Shown here: piece by piece, positions 1 through 11,961 of the stretch
Layout of the letters: each line of letters begins with the position of its first letter
Position numbering within the stretch: the first letter of the stretch is position 1
NCBI RefSeq assembly: GCF_002775205.1
Contig: NC_036456.1
Location: 6,153,463 to 6,217,462 of the forward strand
Reading direction: 5' to 3'
Source of the DNA: Xiphophorus maculatus
Lineage: Eukaryota > Chordata > Actinopteri > Cyprinodontiformes > Poeciliidae
DNA length: 64,000 nt
The notes under the pieces: model-generated
Databases searched by the model: none
Seen by the model: only the letters and a program-made list of their open reading frames with translations
Told to the model about the DNA's origin: nothing
Program-made: the position numbers and the translations under genes

Positions 1-3000
1 GCGTCGATGGGACAGTAGAGAACTCCTTCGTCATTCACGAACAGAAACACACAGCAGGATACGCGTGTATAGCCGGATGGGAAAACGTAGAGTATTCTAC
101 TAATTACAGTGAACCACAGTTTGTCTGGTCAGCTGGTCAGTATGTTTCTGTTTAATAAACACATTTACAATTCCCTTTGTTGAATGTAGACCTGCGGTCA
201 TGTCTGTCCGTAAAACGCAGTCGTTTTAATTGAACATTTGTTTAATTTATGCTAAAGGTAAAAAACAAAGCATAATTCATAAAGACGAAAGATTAATTAG
301 AGCATAAACAGAGAAGCTCGTAGAATTACTTGTTTAAAGATGGATTTAAATGAATCAATCAGCTTCATTTATTAGCTTCTCGGGATTGAAAATACATCGC
401 TGTTAAAATTCGTAAAGTCATTTACAGAATCCTTCAGAATATCAGAACACAGGACATGTATGATTTTCATGTTGATTTTCTCTTGGTTTATTTTGTCTCT
501 CGTATTCCAGATGCTCACCCAGCAGCGTCTCTCACAGTGAGTCCCGTCAGAGAAAAACTTTTCACTTTCGACGAAGTCCATCTGTCCTGCACAGGAAGCT
601 CTGCTGAGTGGAGAGTGAGGAGGCTCGCAGAATCGTCCTACTCGGACTGCTCCGTCTGGGGGATAATGATCGGATCCCTGTGCAGCTTCAGCAGCCGCTG
701 GTTCCATAAAGCAGTGTACTGGTGTGAGTCTGGATCCGGAGAGTTCAGCAACGCAGTGAACATCACTATACACCGTAGGTTAATTTATGGTTTTTAATCA
801 TCTGACATTCACTCTTTTTTTTCTTCTTTTTTTGTACCATGCTGTCGATGTCAGTTCACCAATTTTCAGCTTTGAGTTGCTTGATGTTGAAGAACAAAGG
901 AATCATCTTGATAACATTTTGGAGTCGTTTGTTTGTCCCAACGAAGAAATAAGCGAAGAAAGCCGAGCCTCGTCTTTTTTAGCATTTCTTTTAGTTAACG
1001 TTGTTGCACAGCTTGGCTGTATTAAATTTCACATCTATTTACAATGAAAAAAATCTAAACTGTTTCTGTCCAGTTGCACCGATGCTTCACCTGACTGTGT
1101 CTCCATCATGGCTGAGTCACGGAGCCTCAGTGAACCTGAACTGTGAGGTGGATCCTCCGTCCGAAGGATATAGGTTCTACTGGTACGAAGCTGTTCCTGA
1201 TCTATCAAGAAATGGCTACAGATATGAGCTGCTGCCTGATAACGTCAACGGGACGAGGCAGGACTCCCTCGGCATTCATGGACAGAGGCACACAGCAGGA
1301 TATGCATGTAGGGTGGGATATGGAAACCCAGAGTTTCTCTCTCGATACAGTGAACCAAAGTTTGTCTGTTCTCCAGGTCAGTGCGTTTCTCTTCTTACAA
1401 TTAACTCGTTTTTGTGATTTAGGAACCTGACCTCCCTACCTGTGGTTTTTACCGCACAGAGGTTGGTAAAAGTAAAAACGTAGAGATATGACTTTATCGT
1501 TGGAAACGAACGGAAAGTATTTTTAAAGGGTATAAAAAGAGGAGAGGATGATTTGTAGTGATTTATTTTTTTCGTCCATGACCTACCTACTATCAATGTT
1601 TAAAGATTTTAGTTCAGAAAATGTTTTTTTTTCCTTTACTTGGACACCATGAAAGGTTTTAATTTGAAACCAGAAATTCTGTTTCTGAATTGAGGACTTG
1701 TTTCTTCCCTTTTTCTTTCTATTTACACTGATTCCTCCGTTCATGTTGTTTTATTTAGTCTCCCGTCCAGCAGCGTCTCTCTCAGTGAGTCCTGACAGAG
1801 AACAACACTTCACCTCTGAGTCTGTGACTCTGAACTGTACAGGAAACTCTACTGAGTGGAGAGTGATGGTGACGAGTGAATTAAGCTTCTCATCGTACAC
1901 CGACTCCTGCTCCACCTGGGGGGCAATGAATGGATCCTTGTGTACCTTCAGCAGTCCTCAGTACTCTAAAGCAACGTTCTGGTGCGAGTCTGAATCAGGA
2001 GAGCTCAGCAACGCAGTCAACCTCACTGTACAAGGTACAGCCTGTGTGTGGCTTTTTAATCAGTGCAACGGCTTTATCATCTCTGCTAGCCCTACAGAAT
2101 TTAACAGAAAAAGTGTAAAATATCTTAATCATATTTAATGTTATCTATAATCAAGTTTTTATTCTACTAACAAGTTGCCTATTAGTCTTATTAAGGTTTC
2201 ACTTAAATTTCCTACTTTAAAAAAATGCCCTAAACGCATCAGGCGAGCTGCTCCTCCTCAGGACCTGCTGTACAAATTCAGCTCCCCTTTTTGTCAAAGA
2301 TGCAATGCAACGGGCCAAATGTTTGTCGACTTACATAACAAACATTTTCTTCTTCTGTGGTGTAGAGAATTAATTTAAATTAGATTGTCTGAAAAGCGCC
2401 CGCCACGTTTTTATGTGACCTTTTTGGATGTAGATTTAGTTTCAGGGTGTCGAGATCACAACACAAATTGTTCCCAAACTTTGAAACCACCTTCGATTTT
2501 GATTACAGCCAACTATTGGCTGTCATGACCAGCGTTTCCGCGTGCTCTGGGGAAGTTGACCTCTGCGACAGTAAATGTTGACGTGCATTTACAAAATGCA
2601 ATAAACGGTAGTCTCAAAAAGTAGTCATCGTTTGGACACTTTTACCCTTTTGGATTGATTTTAAAAATCAACCCTAGTCAACAAAGTTTGGCTTTTTGCC
2701 AAAACAGACATTCTCTGTTAAAAATCAAACACAAAATGTTTCTGTGCTGATAAACATTGTGAAAAATTAGTATATATTTGTCAAAAAATATCTATGTTGA
2801 GTTTGTCCTTCATAACTTCCTCCAATTGTCTCCAGCAGCTGATTTCTGGCTGAAGTTTAATATCTTCTGACTGGTTTACAGATGAAGATCTTCTCCTGGT
2901 GAGCCCCGTCCATCCTGTGACTGAAGGAGCTTCTGTTACTCTGGGCTGCATAACGAGAGAAGAAAACAAACTTTCCAATGTGACTTTCTATCACAACAAC

Positions 3001-4865
3001 AAGCTGAGACAAAATGACGACAGAGGAGAGCTGAATATCTCTGCAGTGTCTCAGTCAGATGAAGGTTTCTACAAGTGTGAACATTCAGGAAAAGTTTCTT
3101 CACAGAGCTGGGTGGCTGTTGAAGGTGAAGCAGAGTTAAGGCACTGTCTGTGATTTTACAAATGAGGCGACTGTTTCATTTATTTCGAGAGAAATTTTTA
3201 ATACTTTTCTTTTTTTTCGCTTTACCAGCTGTTTTAAAACAGAGCAGCTCTTCATTTCCTGTAATGTGGGCCGTCGGACCGGTTTGTGGAATCGTCCTCG
3301 TTGTTCTCCTGCTACTTCTGATTCGCTTCATAAGGTTCAAAGGTCAGACTTTCATTTTCTTATGAAGCACCAATAGTTAATGTTTGATAAGTCACACTCA
3401 CTTGCCAGCAATCTCATGGTAGAAATAAACAGCAGAGAAACACTTTGAACATGTAATCATTTTGCTATAAATACAAGTAATCTAAGGGTGTGTTCACACC
3501 AGGAAACAAAGTCCTTTGATCCAGACCAAAAGCAGACTTTATTTTATTTTTATTTTTTCATTTGGTGTGGTTTGCATTCAATTTGTAAACAAAACCAGTT
3601 GACGATCGAAGGTCCGGATCGAGGCCGGTCTGCGTTCACACCCAAAGCGAACCGTGACAGAATTCACTTGGAAGCACAAAATGTGGACGAAATGCCCGGA
3701 CCAATGCGGGAAACGAACTCTGGTTCCTTTAAACCCGACCGAATGTGTCAGGCGTGAATACCTTAGTGTGATCATTGAAGGTATCATTAGATTATTATGG
3801 ATTTAGTAAAGTCAACTTTGGAACACTTACTGATATTTTTGTAATAAATTGTGTTTTGCTTTTTGTGATGGCTACAAAAGTTTTTATTATTATTATTTGT
3901 AGCTAATCTACAAATATAAACAAAACGTTTTTTGTTTAGTTTTCAACTGATAAATTCTGCTCTACAAAAAGCCAAACTCAAATAAAATTAATATGTCATG
4001 ATGCAATTGTGAAAAGAAATCATTTGCGTTGCATTTTATTAGGCACTTCCTACTTCTACGACTTGGTGAGACCCACTAAAGAACCTGAAAACGGTAAGTT
4101 TACCTGCTGAAAATGTGAGATTTCCAAGAAAAGAATGACATCAAGATGACTGAAGTTATGTGTTAATTTGTTACAGATCCAAAGAAAGGTCAAAGCATCT
4201 CCTACTCTCTCCTAAACTTTAAAAACACTGGAAACATGAGTGAGTTCCTCAAACGTTGTGGGGTTAAATAATATGTTCTGAAAGTTTCATTTTCAAAACT
4301 TTTATTGCTTTTTTCCCCCTCATGTCAGGGTGCTATCTGGAACCAGATGACAGCCCTGTCAATTATGACTTGAGAGTAGGAGCTGCAGGTACAGTCAGCA
4401 GAAACAGAAACCATTGGACATCATTTGGTTAGAAATTGTCAGAACTTATTCATGTTCAAGGTTTTCAATAGTTGTGGGTTTGGACTACAGGTTCAGTCAC
4501 TCAGATTCAACATCTTTCATTCACTTTGTCCTAGTTTGAGTTTTAAGATGTTTCTGTTTGGAAGCGGTCATGTTTCAGTTTTAACCAATCAGAATCCCAC
4601 ATGGCTGTATGGGCTCAAAACATCCAGAACATTTGGCACAACCCAAACGCTTGTTTGACGATAGGAATGCTTGTTTAAATTTAATATTTGTTGAGTATTT
4701 CAGGCTCAAATACAGTATTATCTTCACGGTTAAGATCTAGTTCACATTTGTCCTAGTCCATACAACTGTCTCACCTGATTCCTCTCTGCATTCACAGGAA
4801 GGTCCAGTTCAGCAGCAGCCAACGCAGCCGTTTACTCTGAAGTGAAATCGGACTCTGGATATTGA
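1..4865 (+). CDS. FCRL-type Ig receptor gene 1 (5' end outside window), A-B-A-B-C ectodomain, ITIM tail
   Basis: Predicted type I inhibitory receptor of the teleost Fc-receptor-like Ig superfamily. Exons read from GT-AG junctions: 1-135 (partial A domain), 511-774 (B), 1074-1376 (A), 1759-2034 (B), 2882-3124 (C), 3229-3342 (TM), 4043-4093, 4177-4239, 4329-4388, 4798-4865 (stop TGA). All internal exons keep phase 1. A domains carry LTVSPSWLS, FYWY and a GYAC/GNPE end; B domains carry SVSP.RE..F, a C-x10-C pair and YWCES; the C domain carries VSPVHPVTEGASVTLGC and DEGFYKCEHSGK. The TM is about 20 hydrophobic residues ending RFIRFK. The tail has one good ITIM (ISYSLL), plus YFYDLV, VNYDL and AVYSEV tyrosines, and ends SDSGY. 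The signal peptide and earlier domains lie upstream. Exons are clear; the assignment to FCRL rather than another Ig receptor family rests on recognised domain style. Confidence 0.85.
3485..3768. repeat. MITE-like element in gene 1 intron
   Basis: A segment bounded by roughly inverted ends (GGGTGTGTTCACACC on the left, GGCGTGAATACCTT on the right) with further CGGTCTGCGTTCACACC inside. This is the layout of a small non-autonomous DNA transposon in the intron between the TM exon and the first tail exon. Ends and target duplication are not exact, so the family is uncertain. Confidence 0.45.
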
Positions 4866-6199
4866 TGATGCTGTTTGGACTGAATGCTAGATGGGTTTGT
4901 TCCAAAAGACAGCTTTAGATATATATTTTCAAATGTACTTAAGTGAGTTATGATCCGGATATTGAAATATTTAATTCAAGATTGGTTTGAGAAAGCAATG
5001 TAATATTCCAATGTGAAACAAAACGCCTCCCAGTCATGGAGAAAATAACAAAGACAAAAATACAGGGTAAGGTAAAATGTACCTTATTTCAAGATGAAAT
5101 CAGAAATAGGTGCATTTATCCACGTTGGACTATAAAATAAAAAAACTTAACCCGACGTAAAAAGGAGCGGATTTACAGATTAAGAATGTTATTTTACAAA
5201 GGGAGAGATTGAGGTTTACATTCTGGCTGTATAGTTTTAAGTGACCACAGGGCAACAAAAACAAATGTATATCACAATAGGGGCCAGTGGAGGCTTCTGA
5301 TATGGGCGACATGGGCAACCGCCCAGGGTGGCATCTTCTAAGGGGCAGCCTATGCTCTGCCAACCCCTGCGGTGTCCCCCGCTCTCACAATCGAGGGATC
5401 TGAATAAAGCACCTTCACCCCCAACTTGATAGACTGATGAATATGCCTAGTTTGTTTACGTAACGGCATAGTGAAAGGGTGAGGGGTTACTGTGGTCGCA
5501 CATGTTTCTGAGTTAGTCAGAAACATGATAAAGAGAGGAAGTCCCAGATTGTATAACTGCATAGCATAAAAAGAGCAGTAACAGTGGGACTTTAACAATG
5601 ACTTTGAAGAACGACGTCTTCCTGATGCTTGAAGAGTCATTACACGTGGAAGGAATATTTACCGACTAGAGCAACAAGCAGGTGCAGCTCAAGTAATGAT
5701 GATGGGTTTGTTGCACAAGCCTGGGTGTAAAAATGTCGAGCGTTTGGTTTTTCGTAACCACCTGCTGACATGTCACGAGTTAGTGGATTTCTGAACTTCC
5801 TGCCGAGTAGCGTCGAGCGACGGCCTCAGTCTGTGTTGCCATGGACGACCGAGCCATCGCCGTCCACGATGGCTCAGCCTTTAAATAAAAGGCTAAAGAT
5901 TGATGAGATGAATGTTTCAAAATGCACATTTTAAAGCCAATCTATTATGTTTACTTGTTGACCAGATGTGTTATGTTATAAGATATTAAGTGGAAGGAAA
6001 TCTTTGTATTGTGATGATTACTGAAGGCCGTTCCTGCTGTAACGGTTAAGTTGTATCAAATGATTCTTTGCTGTTTCTTGGCTCTGACTTGCTAATCAAA
6101 TAATAAGTGAAAATAATTTTTTTTATATCTGTAATGAAAATTTGAGTTTGTGGTGATTTTCACATCGGCAATAAAAACTTTAATCTGTGAAATGCATGA
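4866..6199. other. 3' flank of gene 1, repeat-derived intergenic DNA
   Basis: No gene is supported here. The first few hundred bases are presumably 3' UTR. Around 5283-5360 the text (GGGCGACATGGGCAACCGCCCAGGGTGGC) resembles the end of a fish hAT-type repeat. At 5851-5875 a 9-bp stem (GAGCCATCG/CGATGGCTC) surrounds a 7-base loop. ORFs here have no recognisable domain. Confidence 0.5.
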
Positions 6200-6207
6200 G
6201 TGTGCAC

Positions 6208-6371
6208 TAGGGGTTGAACGACTACATATTTTTTAAGGTCGACTACATCATGATAATAGTCGAGTCGATGTCGACTAGTCGCGGTGACGTCATAGTGACG
6301 TAAGCGCAAAAACCCTTCACAACTACTTGGAGGCTTTATTAGCTATTTTCACGGCAAATATTGACACCCCC

Positions 6372-6402
<31 letters not shown>

Positions 6403-7960
6403 ACTCTCCCCTTCTCCTGCTTTTACTAAGTCTATTATGGAGATTCTTCGTGAGCAGCGGGGAAAAGTTTGTTGCACAAAGTCGGGTCTGACTTTTTTTT
6501 TCTAAACACCGGCTGATGCTGATGATCTCTGGATAGTTACTATAGGAGTCAAATTATCACACTGACTACATGGAGCTTTTGGAACATCACAAGCCGAACT
6601 TGTTATGAACGGATCCCGTTTGGTTACAGCTGAATTCAACGAAACCACCTGCTTCTCCTCCGCCCGATGCGCGGCAGGAAGCTCTGCTGACTCAGCAGAT
6701 TGAACGATTTAAGATATTTTCTAGTCAACGTCAACATGATAAAAGTCGAGTCAATGTCGAGTTGACTAGTCGTTGTGACGTCATAGCAACGCAAGACGCA
6801 AAGCTTTGGAGTAACGTACAGGCTTTATTACCCGTTTTCACGGAAAAATACGGCATTTACACAGAACAGCAACAAGTGAAACAACAAAACATCGGGATAG
6901 TTTATGATAAATAATAAGTTGCTGGGAAACCAACATTCAAAAAGGAAACGCACATCTTTTAGATGGCATGTAAAAACAATAAAAAGAGGTGGCACGGGGG
7001 CGGGGGGTAAATAAAGTTCACTTGCTGTCAATATTCTCTTCGCTAAGAGTTGTTGGGGTTTTTTCTTGGTTGACATGTAGGAAAACAAGGGCATCAACAT
7101 GAGCCGGATGAAGGCTTGCCCGCTTTCTCGTAATGGTATTCCCAGCGAGAGAGAAAATCCTCTCGCTGGGAGTGCTGGTTGCCGGAACAGCTAAATATTT
7201 TCTGCTGAGGTTTGCCAGACGGGGAGAAATCTGCCCTGGTTGCTGGCCCACCACTGCAGCGGGTTCGCCATGGTGGGGATCTGCGGTAGCGAAAAAAAAT
7301 CAAGGATTTCTTCGGCAGCAGTGGTGCTGTGTGCTGCTGATCCCCTGTAACTGGTAATGTGGCCCAAAAAGTTGCAAAAAATCTTCGACGTCTGACTTTT
7401 TTCCCGGTCACCGGCTCGCTCTGATCGGGCACGTCCTCCACCTCCTCCCCTTCCTTTCCTACAGCTATAAATAAAATAAATAACGCTAAGTTCATAAATT
7501 TTCACTTCATTTGGACATTATAGACTAAAGTTATCGTAAACTGTTCAACCTAAATCAACAGCTGTCATTACCGCAGATCTTTATTTAATCAGCAACATAA
7601 CATCATAATGTATTAGTTAGATCGTCGTGACAAAGACACTCACGAGCCGGCTAAGTGACATCCTTAGCGGGAAGGGGGCGAGTTTTAGACGGCTCGTGTT
7701 TTGTAGTGGACTGCAGCTGCAACTCCATCTCCTTTTAAAAACACTGTAAAACCACAAATATGCATCCATCTACATATCATTTAAACTAATGTATTAACTT
7801 ATTTTTCTTGTGTCTTGTGACCTATACTGTGCTGTCAGATCAGCACAGGCTGTAACCACCGGCAATCACATGACTGCGACTAGTCGACATGAAATGTAAA
7901 AACTCGCGAGACGTCCTAGAGTCGACTAGTCGACTAGTCGACTAATTGGTTCAACCCCTA
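6208..7960 (-). mobile_element. hAT-family DNA transposon, internally deleted
   Basis: Terminal inverted repeats TAGGGGTTGAAC / GTTCAACCCCTA are flanked by a perfect 8-bp target duplication GTGTGCAC (6200-6207 and 7961-7968), which defines hAT. On the minus strand, 7254-7018 encodes the hAT dimerisation (C-terminal) domain: KYLAVPATSTPSERIFSLAG then KRASLHPAHVDALVFLH, as in ZBED-type transposases. The remainder of the transposase is missing or broken. A subterminal block (TAGTCG..GTGACGTCATAG..GCTTTATTA..TTTTCACGG) occurs twice, at about 6270-6360 and 6760-6850, so the left end was partly duplicated. A C-tract plus (CA)n sits at 6366-6404. Confidence 0.9.
6366..6404. repeat. poly-C / (CA)n simple repeat
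   Basis: About 22 C residues followed by alternating CA, inside the hAT element. Confidence 0.95.
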
Positions 7961-7968
7961 GTGTGCAC

Positions 7969-8930
7969 TAACTAAGGCAAGTTGAGCTTGACCTTGGTAT
8001 GAGAACAGTCAGATAAGGGAGCAGGCAAGGCGGCCTGAGATCAGCTGTAGGGGACAGAGAAGCAAACTGCAACTAGGCCAGAGGGAAGAAAGTTTTCGCC
8101 CCCAAAGCATCGTGACTGGACAAGAGCTGGGCCTTGGGCTGGACAATGTGCCGGAATCTCACCAACCCAAAGCAGCAGACAACTGACAAATCTGATCAAT
8201 TGACACATAAAAACCAGGACAAGAAAGAACCTCCCAGCTCAATAAGGAAAAACAAAATCCCCCAATATGAAGCAGTGAGCGTGGAAATCCTCCAGGGTCG
8301 TTTGAGGCCAATCATTACGACGGAATCCCCAAACAACAGGAAAGGCTCAGAGATCCATCGCCGGCCCAGAAATGGGTCCAAGTTCAATGTCTGTGTTAAA
8401 CCACACTTGTCTAAATTTATCGTACTGAGTATTATTTGCTACTGACGAAACACATGAAGCTGGAAGAGAGTCTCATCGTCATTAAGACGTAGTTAAGCAT
8501 AAAACAAGAAAATAAATTGCAGAATTTAGACTCAGGATCCTGGGTGCCGCTGCACTGGCTCAGAATATAAGCTTCAAAATACTGTTCATAAATCACTGAA
8601 CGCAAAAACAGCAAAACAGCCAAAACACTGAGTTCCTTTTAGATCTAGACTAAATGCCCACCTGCTGCTGCTGAAACATAAATGAAACACCAATCTTTAC
8701 AGTTACCCACTGTGTGTTCTACGACTTTGCATTTTTATGACGTAAAGGCTTTGAACTGCCTCATTATGTGCTGTACAAATAAATTTCATTGATTGATTGA
8801 TTGATTGATACTTCCAGAGTAAGAGAGCAATTCACACAATAATCGACAGCTCCCTCCATGTGAATGAGAGGCGACGTCACACCTACAGTCTCACCATTTC
8901 CACAGCGAGCAGCCAACATCGACAAACTGA
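7969..8930. other. Intergenic DNA with LINE-like 3' tail
   Basis: No supported gene. At 8745-8809 the sequence TTATGTGCTGTACAAATAAAT followed by (GATT)n matches the 3' tail style of fish LINE/V-SINE elements; the body is not recognisable upstream. Confidence 0.45.
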
Positions 8931-9475
8931 GCTAAGCTGAAAGATGATTGACCTTAATTAAAGTTAACAAACATGTTATCGTTAACGTTTAAAGATAATG
9001 GGAAAAAAGAATAAAGAAAGCTCTACGTATTTAACGGGAGCACTTCCTCAAAACGCCCTGCTCTAAGCCGACGCCATTTTACTCAGCCACGTGTTTTTTA
9101 ACCATCTCCTCACTTTGAACCTAACATGGAAACGTGAACAACATTTAATCAAAAATGTTTCTATTCTGTGTCGTTAACAGTCGCAAACACAAACAACGTG
9201 GCCATGGATTCACATTGGTGGGAAAACGAATAATTTGATGAAACAAATAAAATAAATTTAGTTACCCATTTGTTGTTCAAGGACAAAGAAATAAACGTGA
9301 TTATTTCGGAAAAAATGAACTGATTTAAAATCTAAACCTGATGTTTTCCTATTAGAGAAAGAACCTACATATTATGCTGCAGTGAAAAACCACAGCAGTG
9401 TGGTTAACGCTGTGAAACGGAAACAGAACAACTAGCTATACAGTCTTCACTTGACACTTCTTCGGCCTTGCATCT
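8931..9475 (+). promoter_or_regulatory. Orphan receptor-type promoter block
   Basis: This block resembles the 5' flank of gene 3 (26.15-26.85 kb). It shares a 46-bp segment at 9041-9086 with 26255-26300 (two mismatches; contains CACTTCCTC, reverse GAGGAAGTG, an ETS/PU.1-like site) and a CACAGCAG...GTGAAACGGAAAC stretch at 9391-9424. No signal-peptide exon like those of genes 2 and 3 follows, so it looks like the remaining promoter of a lost receptor copy. Promoter function is inferred. Confidence 0.5.
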
Positions 9476-10232
9476 AAGGAGGAGGACTGGAGGTTCCAGC
9501 CAAGTGTTTATCTGTTGCACCAGGCCGGAACATCCACCCACTGCAATGAACTCATCTCCACTTCTCCTTTCAGTGGCCTCCTTAAATATAATGATTAGTA
9601 TTTATATAGGTTATTATTTTAATTCTATCACTATTCCTTTAAAGGCAATAGACTATGCACATTAAGTCATAAATGCTAAAATAATTCCATATTTAAGAGA
9701 TGAAAATACAAGGAAAAACTATCTAAATTGAAATGATTCATTAATATTAAAGCAGATAAATATGGCTATTTGGGTATGAAAGATTTTTCAAAGTATGGCT
9801 AAAGGCAAATAAAACCTTAATATCAAAAACAGGCCAACATACTTGGACAACTTTGTTAGTAGATATTCTATGTGAAGTTTAAAATTTAAAGACTCATCCA
9901 TGAAGACCTCCAGGAACTCTGTAGTTCATTATTTCTTCATTTTCAATGTTAAGATTTATATGATCAGTTAATGGTAAACAATTATTTGGTCTAAAAATAA
10001 AATTGGCTTTGCTGATGTTAAGAGAGAACTTGATTAGATTTTAGAAGAGTTTACAAAGCCATTAATAATGATGAAGAGTAACGGTCCCAAAATTGAATCC
10101 TGGGGAACTCCATGTTTGATGTCCCCAATTTCTGGTGATTAACAGCTACATGATAATGTCTACCTAAAAGGTAACTTTTAAACCAATTATATGCCATTCC
10201 TCTAATCCCACAGAGGTGCAGCTTGTTCAGTT

Positions 10233-10318
<86 letters not shown>

Positions 10319-11749
10319 TACTTTGTTGAACGTGCCACGTTACAATAAAATTACAACAATGCAATAACACAAACGTTCAAAGGAGTGGGCAGAAGTGTAA
10401 ACGTATTAAGCCCCAGCCCTTCTTCAGCAACATCACAAAATGATCTCATCTTGTTTATATGTATTTTATAAGAACACCTTCATTTTACTTCCTGATTCTT
10501 GATTAATGCAGTACACTCATTGATATATGAATAATAGCTCTAATAATAGTATTAACTACAGAATATTGTTAATGTTGATTTCCAACAATAAATTAACAAT
10601 AGCAACATAATACATGAATACAGTTTCTCATATTTAGTGTAAACCATTTTCTTTTAAAAAAAAGTTTGAATTGTTTAATGTTTGGACTTTGTTTTAATTC
10701 CACAGTCAAACCTCTTCATAGTTTCACACCACAGACTGAATTGCAAAAACTTCTTGTGTATTTATTTAACCCTCCTGTTATTTTGCTATAATATGGGAAA
10801 TTATATAATATGATATAATATAATATTAAATCCTCCCAAAGGTCCCATTATAATTCCTCAAAATAAATGTCCCATATTTTAAATTCATTGCAGTTTTTTT
10901 GCTCCGCTGCTCAAAAAAGTATAAGGTATTTTTTTAAAAAAAGCTGTGATGTAGTCTGAATACTAAATGCATCTCCGTTTTGAGGGGCGGATTTCTCAAA
11001 TTCTCTATTTTGTTTTAAAACTTGTGCATATGTTTGCATCTCTTTTACTTTTCTGTAACCAGCTTGTTGTGTTGCAGATTTCTGCTCAGGTTCCTGTTGA
11101 AAATGTGATCTGGATCTCAATGGGGTTTTTACCTGGATAAATAAAGGAAATAAGATAAAATAAATATTTTAACCATCAGATTTTGTTGCATTTTACTGTT
11201 CAACTGTTTTAGTACATGCAAGAATGAACTTGTATTAATTTTGACTGTAACCACTGTGAGAGATCCTGTCATAGACGAACATTAAGAAAAGTGTTATGAT
11301 ACTTCCTGTTAACACCAATAGCTTTGTGTATTTCTACTTCCTGGAAACAAGAATGTATTTTTGTGAGCAGCTATCGGAGGAGGTGTGAAAGCATTAATAG
11401 TCAATGTTCTGTTGATGAACGTTCCTGCAGAAGCTCAGAATATCACTACTACAGGTGTGCTGACATCTCTGCAGTGTCCATTTCCACCAGTCCTGAAGAC
11501 AAATAGTATGACAGAGTTTTGTTTCTCTTATTGATCACAACTTTAAACTCATAAAAACTTCTCTTCGTGTAACTTTCCTCCTGGCATCAACTGTAACTGA
11601 CATGAACAGAGTTTCAAATAAAAGATTATTTCATAAAGAAAACGATGATCAAACTTTCTAGTCTTAAAACAAAAACTATTTCCACCGTTTCATTGCTTCA
11701 AATGGTTCAGCGAATCATTCCCAATTTTTCATTTGTCGCTGTTTGACGT
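9476..11749. other. Intergenic DNA with (AT)n, LINE tail and duplicated blocks
   Basis: No supported gene. 9631-9790 resembles 28640-28796 (shared TCTAAATTGAAATGATTCATTA-type text and a GGGTAT.AAA end). 11023-11155 resembles 42293-42448 and ends TACCTGGATAAATAAAGGAA, a LINE-type 3' tail. 11450-11515 resembles 25757-25820. These show that non-coding DNA was copied along with the receptor genes. Confidence 0.5.
10236..10313. repeat. (AT)n microsatellite
   Basis: About 78 bases of uninterrupted alternating AT. Confidence 0.97.
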
Positions 11750-11759
11750 TAAGCGCTGA

Positions 11760-11961
11760 AACACTGTAAAAACTCACAGCAGTATTTTTAACGGTGTGAA
11801 AGGAAACGGAAGAACTTTAAATAGTGATCAGACGGCCTCTTGTTCAGTTTGATGCTCAGTGTCTCAGTTGCTGCGTTTTCAGTCTGACCTACCAGAACTT
11901 TCTACTGTTACGAAGTAGAAATGTTTCTCTGAAACAAAGCAACACATCAGCAAAACTGGAT
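11760..11961 (+). promoter_or_regulatory. Putative promoter / 5' UTR of receptor gene 2
   Basis: Directly upstream of the gene 2 start. It contains CTCACAGCAG followed by GTGAAAGGAAACGGAAG (11796-11812), which combines IRF-like (GAAANNGAAA-type) and ETS-like (GGAA) words. The same arrangement sits upstream of gene 3 (26791-26822) and in the orphan block (9391-9424). No clear TATA box. Regulation by IRF/PU.1-type factors is inference from the motif. Confidence 0.5.

Noticed and set aside
787..1047. 86-codon ORF in intron between gene 1 B and A exons
   Set aside because: Lies wholly in an intron and has no domain; the flanking exons have clear junctions.
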